Assembly (NCBI GenBank): GCA_947034895.1
Contig: OX344763.1
Coordinates: 19,313,001 to 19,377,000 of the forward strand
From: Rhytidiadelphus loreus
Taxonomy: Eukaryota; Streptophyta; Bryopsida; Hypnales; Hylocomiaceae
Direction: 5' to 3'
DNA: 64,000 bases
The notes below the pieces were generated by a model. That model searched no databases. It worked only from the letters and a program-made list of their open reading frames with translations, and was not told the origin of the DNA. A program made the position numbers and the translations under genes. Positions 46,640-55,690 of the stretch are shown here, piece by piece (within the stretch, counting starts at the first letter, position 1; every line of letters starts with the position of its first letter).

Positions 46640-48560
46640 ATTTGATTGAAGTTCTAATTAAATTCATAATGTAATTCAACTTTGGTTGTATCAAGGTTTT
46701 TAACATATGAAAGGCCCGTAATTGCTTCTAAATATTAGTCTTCAAAGAAGGCTTAAATCTTCATTTATATTTATTTTTTCAATAGATTTAACTAAATGAT
46801 CTAACTTATATTTATTTTGACCTATTTTCCATCTTGAAATTGTAAAATAAAAAACTTCACCAATTGCAACATCATGATGCTTGGATTTAAAAAAAATAAT
46901 GTTTCATTCATACCAAATGATTATATTTCATTTTTCCAAAATTTTATTTGAAACATTTAGATACATATCAATTGTACAATTTGTAATTTTCCATCATATG
47001 CTAAAAAAATATGTTAAAGAATCTATATTAAAAATTGCAACAAAAAATATTTTATATTCATGCTTGGAGAAAATAATAAGTGGATATAAATAGAGATTGA
47101 TTTACAACATTCAATGAAAAGAATTCTAGTAATGAAACTAAAGATTTCCAAACCTAATGGTTGTAATGTACTAATGTACATGTTGTAGTCAAAAATTTGC
47201 ATCCTATTTTTGAAATTTAAAAAATATATATTTGAAATTGCATTCAATAAAGAAACTTAAAATTTACTATACAGTGCAATTTCTACTTTAAATTGGAAAT
47301 TGAAATTCTTCATGAGTTTCACCTCCCTAATCTATATAGAACAATCCAAAAATTCTCACAAGATTAATATTTTAGAAACTAATTTGAAATTCCTATTTAT
47401 TTGAAAAATACATTCAAATCTACTTGGCTAACATGCATACATATCTAGAAAATCTATACATCATACAATAACTTTCTCATGATGTAATCAAAAGTTATAA
47501 AAATTGTGAGTCCTTCAAACTATCCCTTCACCACATGTTGTGTAAAATTTAAAGGAAAAAAAAGGGAATTCAATTTCTAAATACATGAATAAAAACACTA
47601 GAAATATTGTCAAAAAATTCTACTTTGTTCTTTAGAGGTTTAAATTTTAATTTTAATTTTTCTGCCCCCTAAAGGACCATTGTCCCCTCGGTGGACAAAA
47701 TGGATTTCGGGCAAGTTTGTATGATCTTAATTTTTAGTTAAACTTTTTGAAACCTCCTCATAAGATAGAAAAACTTATTAGCTACGTGGTAATATAGATT
47801 TTATTTCAGTTGGTGCTTGGGAGCAAAAGTTATGGCATCTTAACCATAAATTTCACGTCACTAGGCAGAATAAGAAATGTACAGAAATTTGAAATTAATT
47901 TTTTAATTTTTTCCTTCTTGAAAATCATATTTTTGTCTACATGTGAAGCTTTTATTCATTCCATTTGATTAGTACTATAAAAGTTAAAAACAATTTTGTT
48001 TTTCGGGCAATTTGAACATCTTCTTGAAAAAATAACTTATTGGATGCAATTTTGGATGCAATTCTCACAATTTTTCAAAAAAAAATGTTTAACAACTTTA
48101 AGTTTCCTATTTAGAACAATCTCACCATTGACATTATTGTATTTCAATTCCATTTTAGAGCTATTAATGCTTTAGTTTTTCTTTCAATCTTGAACTTGCT
48201 TCTACTTAATAATTTAAAAAAAAATGAAAATCAAGCGTGTTTTTAAAAAAACAAAATTTAATTCTAAACTTTCAACACAATTCTTGAACACAAAATTTTT
48301 TAAATATTTAAATTCTAGATGAGCAATTTCCAAATTCTAATTTAGAGCTATTCAAATTGTATGTTCTACATTACAAAAAACTTGAATAGGAATTGTGTCC
48401 AAACCACCTCCTAGTAAAATGTTTGCCAAATAATTAAAATATCTTTAATTGAATTGAAGATTTTAACACTAAAATTTCATGTGGAAAATTTTTAAACCAC
48501 CAAGTTTGACATTGTATAAGCAATAGAAATATTTTCTATTAACTACTTAACTCACAATTC
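46640..48560. other. AT-rich interior of CACTA element B
   Basis: No open frame with recognisable content. An autonomous CACTA element would carry transposase exons here; none are seen, so the element depends on enzymes supplied elsewhere. Confidence 0.5.
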
Positions 48561-48568
48561 AGTCTTTT

Positions 48569-48930
48569 TTCAATTCAGCAGACTTTGGAGGCTGTTTTTG
48601 CATAGTACAGTCTTTTTTTTCAAAAAAATTCAAACTAGTAAAATTTGGAAGATCAATTAAAATTTCATCTCCAAAAATCCGTTTGTGATTTTGAGTCTTC
48701 AATAAAAAGTTATGGGCAAAATTCAGAGAGAGTGTTTGTAAATATCAAAAAATAATTTCATTCCAAACCCTCTCTGAATTTTGCTCATAACTTTTTACTG
48801 AAAACTCAAATCACAAACGGATTTTTGGAGATGAAATTTTAATTGATCTTCCAAATTTTACTAGTTTGAAGTTTTTTGAAAAAAGGTACTATACTATGAG
48901 AAATTAGCCTCCAAAGTCTGCTGAATTGAA
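48569..48930. repeat. Foldback cassette in CACTA element B
   Basis: An inverted repeat of about 362 bp with ends TTCAATTCAGCAGACTTTGG and its inverse. The arms contain TCTCCAAAAATCCGTTTGTG and AAAAGTTATGGGCAAAATTC. It is homologous to 44380-44737. Confidence 0.88.
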
Positions 48931-48997
48931 CCAAAAATGACCAAAATTTGAAAACCGAAATAAATAACTTTTTTTTCCCATTATGGTCTTTTTCACA

Positions 48998-49052
48998 TGG
49001 TGCAATGGATAAGACCTTGCACCCCTAGCCAAGGGGTGCAAGGTTCAAACCC
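48998..49052 (+). promoter_or_regulatory. tRNA-derived Pol III A and B boxes (element B)
   Basis: An A box TGGTGCAATGG at 48998-49008 and a B box GGTTCAAACCC at 49042-49052, both matching the consensus, 33 bp apart as in element A. Acceptor-like arms GGTGCAATGG / CCATTGCACC pair perfectly around it, and an inner stem TTGCACCCC / GGGGTGCAA closes a 7-base loop. U33 is absent and the inner stem is too long for a normal tRNA. A T5 run follows at 49115, after a GC-rich tract. Confidence 0.65.
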
Positions 49053-49552
49053 CATTGCACCCCGCCCGCGAGGCGCTGCCCGCGTGGCGGTGCCACGTGG
49101 TGCTCGCATGGCAGTTTTTAAATTTTTTTTTTTTCAAAATCAAAAAATTGAAAAAAAATTAACAAATTTTTGTTGAAAATTATGTACAAATCAACAAGTT
49201 TTAGTTGCAATTTTTGTCCAAATCAACAAGTTTTAGCTAGAATTTTGTCCAAATCAACAGGTCCAAATCAACACAAACTATTTTGTCCGAATCAACACTT
49301 TTTTGTGAAGTTGGACGCTGAATTTTCTACTAGTGACCATTTAATAATTTAATAATTCTCGTTTGTTTGATTCAGTTGTACTTACCTTAGTGCATGACCA
49401 AGTGAGAATTCAAGAAAAGATTATCTTCTACAATTACAATTGTACTTTGTACAGATACAATAGGGTCTTCATGAGCTATAATTGGCTATAGAAATTGATA
49501 GACCTAAACAATTCCAATACATCATCACAAAGTCTAGACTCTATGATTTGGC

Positions 49553-49789
49553 AACAATTATCGTGCGGTTATCGTTGTTTCATGGGTTCATACCATAATC
49601 ACATTGACTTAGTGTATTTTTATGCACTAAATCAGTGCCAAAACTGCACAGCAATCATATAGTTAAAATACATAAATTGTACACTATTGATATTCATTGT
49701 TTTCACACTAATTCAGTGCGTAAAAATACACTGAGTCAATGCAATTATGGTACGAACCATGAAACAACGATAACCGCATGATAATTGTT
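49553..49789. mobile_element. Short foldback element
   Basis: Inverted arms of about 85 bp (AACAATTAT, then 'gcggttatcgttgtttcatg', 'cattgact', 'agtgtattttta'), with few mismatches around a central unpaired region of about 70 bp. Non-coding MITE-like element, 237 bp. Target duplication not clear. Confidence 0.75.
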
Positions 49790-50341
49790 AACAATCCGTC
49801 TATCCTTAAGTTTGAGCTGATGAGACAATTATATGCTTTCAGCATCCACATCTAGCGCTCCCAATATTACAACCGCTCACTTCAAAAACATTTGTAATGT
49901 GAAAATAGGCAAAGTAGTTTGTGTATCCATTCTTAACAAGTAGACTTCTATTGAAAGTGTCCTCCAATGAGTGCAATTATATCCATTTCCATACTTAATT
50001 TTGATTGGTTGACTATTCATCCTCTAAATTTTTTTTTTCCTACAATAGACTATGTAACAGTTTTAATGACCTCAAGAGCTTCTACTTTAAAAATTCATTG
50101 CAATTGCATATCTTATCCAAAAATTCTATTTTTTTTTAATTCATGATTTTCAATTGCTAACACTAGATTTTATTTTATTTTTTCCTTGAAAAAGTTACCT
50201 CCAACTATGCTGAATTGCCCTTATCTTGCCGTTTTCTTTTGGGTGTTTTCAACTTATTTCTCGAGAAAGGAACAACTGCGGTTTTGGAAGCTTGTGCCAC
50301 GCCATTTGCCACGTTAATGAAAGCTCCAGACTGTCACACAT

Positions 50342-50473
50342 CACTACTAGAAAATTAGGCCCAATTTGTTGTTTTGGTCGAGTTGATCATCAACAAATTT
50401 TTGTTGATCAACAAAAATTTGTTGATGATCAACATGACCAAAACAACAAATTGGGCCTAATTTTCTAGTAGTG
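50342..50473. mobile_element. CACTA-type MITE, near-perfect hairpin (element C)
   Basis: A 132-bp element that is almost one perfect palindrome. Both ends read CACTACTAGAAAATTAGG. CAT is duplicated outside both ends (50339-50341 and 50474-50476). The interior includes TTGTTGATCAACAAA-type motifs like the subterminal repeats of elements A and B, so it is probably a minimal derivative of the same family. Confidence 0.92.
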
Positions 50474-50476
50474 CAT

Positions 50477-51664
50477 GGCGGCATTTCCTATGCCGTTATT
50501 CCGTATAGCACTGTCCTGCAACTTCCAGCAATTCGGCGATGAGTTTGGAACTTCCACTGGTCCACTTGTCAACAACCCAATGATCTCCGATTAATTTCCC
50601 AAGGTGCCAACTTCACAGAAAAATATAGCTTAGGCTTAATCCTTAAATGCTTAGCACTTAGCATACAGTTTTCAAATTACGAAGTACAATACCATATGCC
50701 TAGCAATAAAGAGAATGAATTGAAAGCCTTACAATGTACAAATTTCTACCAATTGACTATTAATTGATATTTAACTAATTATGGACAAATCCATAGTCCA
50801 AAAATAAATCGGCCGTCAGTCAATAAAGTAGAGTGCAATGACTTGTGTGCCATAAGCAATAAACAAGAATGGATGCAATAGAGGTAAACTCTGAATTAGT
50901 AGTTAATCCAATGAAAAACCTACTTACACAAGCTCCTAAAAAGTGTGGCCCAAATTCTGGGCTAACTATCGGTTGGCGTCCGATATTGTACACCAAGCCA
51001 AACTACCTAGATCTATGAAATTGTGCCTAAACTACTTGAACTATCAAAACCTACTACAGACCATTCTGAACCATTGAATCCATCCAATCTAGTGTTTTCA
51101 ATTGCGAGTATCAGCTGGCCGTCAATATCTCTAAGAAATTCCAAAGGAGCCCTCATAAAAGTTCGTGAAATGAAGAGAGGTGATGAAGTTGACAAATGTG
51201 TCCTTCGAAAGCTCTAAATGTGGTTAAGGCGACAAGTTTGTAGAAGGAATCCTACATCCCCCGATTCCACTCACTACAACAATAGCAGTGTTTTATGACT
51301 GCAAAAATATGATTGAAGATGACTGGCGACTGTTCACAGTCATGTTTTTGAATGCCAATACCTTAGGGAGAAATATGACTGCAAATATGACTGCTAGTCT
51401 TTTGGGGTCTTGTACTTCACAAACGTATACTATATGCCTATTGGGAACACCAAAGTATTTCATAGAGAATGTAGAGAACATATTTGGGGAACGTTGAGTC
51501 ATATTTCTAAACATATTTTTATGGGAGTGACATTTTTTTATATTCGGATAGTCCAAGAAAAATATGGGCAATCCAAAAAAAATATGAACAAGTCATTGTT
51601 TAAAATTTGAAATCCTAGCCAATTCTTTTTTTGGATTTTCAAACCTAATCATCCCTTTTTTAGA
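50477..51664. other. Spacer, no supported gene
   Basis: Short frames on both strands (51013-51217, 51288-51610) have no recognised domain. A CACTACAACAAT motif at 51272 resembles a CACTA end, but no convincing partner with a matching target duplication was found. Confidence 0.4.
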
Positions 51665-51788
51665 GTTTTGAAATCCTAGCCGTCATTTTTTTCGGGTTTT
51701 GAAACCCTAGCTGTCACTTCTTTAAGGTTTTAAAACCCTAGTTGCCACTTCTTTAGGGTTTTGAAACCTTAGCCGCCACTTCTCTTAG
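51665..51788 (+). repeat. 31-bp tandem repeat, four copies
   Basis: Exact 31-bp period, starting at 51665, 51696, 51727 and 51758. Each unit contains GTTTTGAAACCCTAGC and a 'gccacttctttaggg'-like part. It includes TTTAGGG and CCCTA words, but the unit is far longer than a telomere repeat. Confidence 0.9.
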
Positions 51789-52260
51789 CTCTTCTTTCTT
51801 GCTTTTTGTTATCTCTTGCTCTTACTTGTTGCTTCTTAGCGTCTCTTAGCTCTTACTTGTTACTTTTTAATTGTTGTTTCTTGTTGTCTCTTAGCTCTAA
51901 CTTCTTGTTCTTTGTTTCTTAGCTGTTTCTTGTTGTTTCTTAGCTCTAACTTGTTGTTACTTGTTGTTCTTTGTTTCTTAGTTGTTGGTTTTTGTTGCAT
52001 TTTAGTTCTTGTTGCATTTTAGCTCTTATTTCTTGTTGTTTTTTAGTTTATGAATCTTGTTTCTTTTTCTTGTATTTTAACTCTTTCTTTTTCGTAGTTC
52101 TTGCTTTTTGTTTCCTCTTATTGTTTTTTAGTTCTTACTTCTTGTTTTTTTTGTTGCCTCTTAGTTGTTATTTCTTGTTGCATCTTAACTCCTGTTTGTT
52201 GTTATCTTTTAGCACTTGTCACTTTTTTCTTCTTCTTTCCTTCATCACCATTTTTATTCT
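51789..52260 (+). repeat. Pyrimidine-rich degenerate minisatellite
   Basis: Diverged copies of a T/C-rich phrase resembling 'cttgttgtttcttagctctta'. The plus-strand frame 51971-52342 is a by-product (Phe, Leu, Ser and Cys only) and is not taken as a gene. Confidence 0.8.
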
Positions 52261-52318
52261 TCCTACTCTAAACTTGTGTTACATTTTTTTTATAAACCTT
52301 AGAAGGTTGAGCTTTGTT

Positions 52319-52475
52319 CACTATAAGAAACCCACGTTTTAGTTGGTGTTTTGTAATTTTTTCAGATGGATTTTAGGTGACGTCCGAAAAAACAACTTGT
52401 GTTTTTTCGAACATCACCTAAAATCTGTCTGAAAAAATTACAAAACACCAACTAAAACACGGGGTTCTTATAGTG
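52319..52475. mobile_element. CACTA-ended hairpin MITE
   Basis: A 157-bp near-perfect palindrome with ends CACTATAAGAA and the inverse TTCTTATAGTG. The arms run through 'gttttagttggtgttttgta' with only a few mismatches. The 3-bp flanks (GTT, AAA) do not match, so the target duplication is lost or the class differs. Confidence 0.75.
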
Positions 52476-54430
52476 AAAGTATCTATCCTATCTTCAAAGT
52501 AGGATCTCTATAAATTAGTTGGAATTAAAGTTACCATAGGCTAATTTAGTAATCCTAGAACATATAAATGTATAAAAGAAAAATTGGATATGCATGTTGG
52601 TTGATGATAAAGGCTATGATATGTGTGAAGATTGCTATGTGTGAATACGTGGAAAATTGGTGGTAGAGGGGTAGAACAAGTGGATTCAATTTTGACAATC
52701 TTTGATGTAAAAGGCACATCAAGTTTTTATTTTGCACTCTTTTCACAGATGGTGATTCTAACTATTTGTGACCTAATTTTCTGAATAAATACATACAAAT
52801 ATATATATTGATAAATATATACATGAATTTTTAGGCAATAGGTAATGCCCAAATTAGCACTTTCTTCTTTGTCAATTTTCATGTGCCTTATATAATCATG
52901 ATGCTCCGAGTATGAACAACAAAAGTAACTAATTCTTTAAAAAATTTAGTTCATCTAATATGGTACCTTAACATGATCAGCTTCCATTTCATTGCAATTC
53001 TTGTTGAGGAATAAGCTTGTAAATGTTAGTATGGTCAAGTTTAATATGTAGAAGTTTGCAAGTATAATACAATACAACACTCCCCATAGTACATAAATTT
53101 TTTCAAGAAGTAATATAAAAATTTGCATTCCTAAAAGCTTGCTTCAAAATGCAAAAATACTCACTTAGCTAATGAAGTGCATTAGGAGTGACTTGATTAT
53201 TGCGCAACAAAGTGCCAATCCTAGTTTCAAGGTAGGCTCCATAGAAATTACTTGGAAAAATAATTGTTTGTTAAAATGACCATCATAGAATGTATAGGAA
53301 AAGAAAACATATAATATAGAGGAAAAAATATTAGGGGTTAAAAATATGTCGGTTTATACTTCTACGTATTGTACTTGAGCCTTAAATACTAGACTTGGGA
53401 ATGTGAGAGTTCAAGTTGGAGGCTACTTGTTGTTAGGGTGGCCAATATGTTGACATTCCAAATCAATCTACTCCCTTTGTCCTACTAAAAACCTCTAAAT
53501 TAGATACAATTCATATACCACCAAAAAACTTAGTTGATTGATTTTGACTATTCAGTAGGTGTTCACACTATGTTGAATAATCTCATTGGGACAGGTTAAG
53601 CGACCAGGGAGCATTTCTCTCCTAACAAGCTTGGCCTTGCTCTGGTACCTTATATATGTTGCTTTAGTGATTCTTGATCACATTGCTGCAAATTGAAAAA
53701 GTTGTTATTTAACTTCTCCACCTCAAGGTCTTCAAACTCCTTGATTGTTGTAGTGATTAGACCATCTATCATCTTCTACTTGATTGGATGTTGCAACAAC
53801 TAAATACTATTAAAGAAGCCTAAGTCGTAGACATTCATGTCTATGCCAACACCATTCACTAGCTATGCATGGATTTTGTATAGATCTAGGAGAATCATGA
53901 GTTACAAATGTTTGAATGCATGTATCATTGACACAAAGAGTGAAAATAGAGTTAACCAATTGCTGGGAATTTTTTTGGAGATTTTTGGTGGGACAAAGGG
54001 AGTACTAGCAATTCAACCTCTACCTAAACAAATACAGAGTTTGGCTTCACAACACCTAAAGTGAAAACACCCAAGAATGTCAAAATAAACATTTCAGCCA
54101 CCCAAGCGAAAACGATTAAGGAATAAAGAAGGCTGGGCAGCTCAATCTGTGTCATGAAACCCTAACAACGTCACGAAATCCTGGCTCTGTCTCTGGTGGA
54201 AAGACACAGGATCTCTCCAAGGACTGTTTGATCCTACAATTCATGTCACATCAAAACGGCATTTGCCAACAAGAAGGATCAGATGATCAGAATCGAGCTT
54301 CGTGCAATGCATGCACTTTTTTCAATGGCATTTGTCAACAGGATGCGAAACCTTGATGTTTGCATTGTGGTTGTAAGAGCGTGTGTAAGCCGTGGAAGGT
54401 GATGGTGCATCAGGCTTTAGAGGTTCCCAA
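52476..54430. other. Spacer, no gene seen
   Basis: Mostly AT-rich with no supported frame. Composition becomes more balanced after about 54060, next to the MRS2-like remnant. Confidence 0.5.
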
Positions 54431-54434
54431 ACAT

Positions 54435-54945
54435 GTCATTATGCGGTGAGCCCATCTGCCAGCTCGCGACCTCCGCCTGCTGGACCTCAATTCTTGGTCG
54501 TGAGCATGCCACCGTTGAGAACCTTCAGCACATTAAGACAATCATCACTGCGCAAGAAGTGTTCCTCCTGGATGCCAAGAGTTGCAGCATTCGTGAAAGA
54601 GCTTCGGTTGCGCCTCCCTTCCAACCACAGCAATCAGGTTGGCCCTGAATCTAGCTCTGCTTCTTTGCTTTTGAATTGCAATGAATGCGTGGGAGAATGA
54701 TTAGGGTTTGGCAGAGGATCAAGCCTCAAATGTCTGTCTGTTCATGTAATTTCAGCAAATCCTAATACTTCCTGATGCAAGGCTTCTCCTGATGGATCTG
54801 GAAGCGACCATGGCCCTGAATGTACGCATCATCCTGAAGACCGGGAAGGAGGTGACACACCAACGATGCGTGGGTCGAGCCTGTTGCCATTTGAGCTTCA
54901 GGCATTAGAAGCCTGCTTGGCAATGCCTGGACTCCGAGGTTATTT
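54435..54945 (+). pseudogene. MRS2/CorA magnesium transporter remnant
   Basis: Three reading frames together spell parts of the plant MRS2 (MGT) N-terminal domain. Frame 1, from 54438: IMR, a stop (TGA at 54447-54449), then LPARDLRLLD. Frame 2, from 54487: SILGREHATVENLQHIK and then IITAQEVFLLDAKS. Frame 3, from 54584: AAFVKELRLRLP. In intact MRS2 proteins these are contiguous, with a PxLSYPST segment between the first two that is absent here. A further block at 54866-54936 has LPFELQALEAC, as in the next MRS2 exon. So there is at least one stop, one deletion with frameshift and one further frameshift. The transmembrane part with the GMN motif was not found. This is a dead fragment. Confidence 0.72.
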
Positions 54946-55690
54946 CTTTTCTCCATCTTCCTTGTCATGTGCATGTTCTCATTATCTTGTGAAGGCAGGA
55001 CCACAGAAGGCTGGAAAACTGACTGGTAGAACATTTCAAACGCTATTCATGCCAATCCTTAAAATTTCAGTTATCCCAATCATTTTTAGTTGGAGAGTCA
55101 TGCCATAGACAAATGAGCAGATTGGAAATAAGGGTTCTATCCCTTTGGTTACCAGAATGAAATTTTACCTTAGATTGCCTAGCTTGCAGTCCCTCTCCAT
55201 AGTATGTGTGGCAACACATCAGCTGTTATTTTGCAAAATGGTTTTGTATCGGAACTTACCTTGTCCAAAACGGTTAAACGGATGGTATGAGAATTCTAAT
55301 GCAAAACCATTGCAATGTGCTGCCGACTTGTTGCGAAAGTCTTGAAAACACACCAAATGCATATGTTTGCCTAAAGTGTTGCAAAATCATTGTAAATCAA
55401 ATTTAAATACTAAGTTGCAATTCATTTGCACAATGTTATTATAAACCGTACTATTCTAAAATTCTTACAGAATTCTGGCAATCACTGCAAGCCTGTTGCA
55501 ATGTCCACCTTCTGTACGAGTGCTCGAACGTGAGGAGGCAAGAACAATATACTTAATAAAAAGATCTTTCTATGATTCCTACCCAATACTTCCAAGGTAT
55601 TGTCAAAGATTCCTGTGAAGGACTCTTGTTTGGATTTCTCCAGTTAGTGCATCGAATATAGGCCATCCATGAAGCAATAATATATGTCGA
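54946..55690. other. Spacer downstream of both neighbours
   Basis: No gene seen. The right part should contain the 3' untranslated region of the minus-strand fucosyltransferase-like gene. Confidence 0.5.

Larger units (their letters stand above)
45921..49335. mobile_element. CACTA-type element B, non-autonomous
   Basis: A 3,415-bp element. The left end is CATTAGTAGAAAATT and the inverted right end is CACTAGTAGAAAATT (one mismatch in 15). ACC is duplicated outside both ends (45918-45920 and 49336-49338). Both subterminal regions carry many copies of CAAATCAACA / TTGTTGATTTG, a CACTA-like arrangement. No transposase frame is present; the interior is AT-rich with a GGTTGTTTTGG minisatellite (46140-46480), a foldback (48569-48930) and a tRNA-like Pol III block (48998-49052). 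Ends, subterminal motifs and cargo show it belongs to the same family as element A, inserted in the opposite orientation. Confidence 0.9.

Noticed and set aside
48998..49062. True tRNA gene (loop triplet GCC)
   Set aside because: The loop lacks U33, the anticodon-like stem is too long and the D-arm is not formed. It is better described as a tRNA-derived promoter block.
51971..52342. 123-codon frame of Phe, Leu, Ser and Cys
   Set aside because: A product of the pyrimidine-rich tract, not a membrane protein.
51272..53755. Possible 2.5-kb CACTA element with CACTACAACAAT at both ends
   Set aside because: The 12-bp ends match, but the flanking triplets differ (ACT and ATT), similarity stops right after the 12 bp, and there are no shared subterminal motifs.
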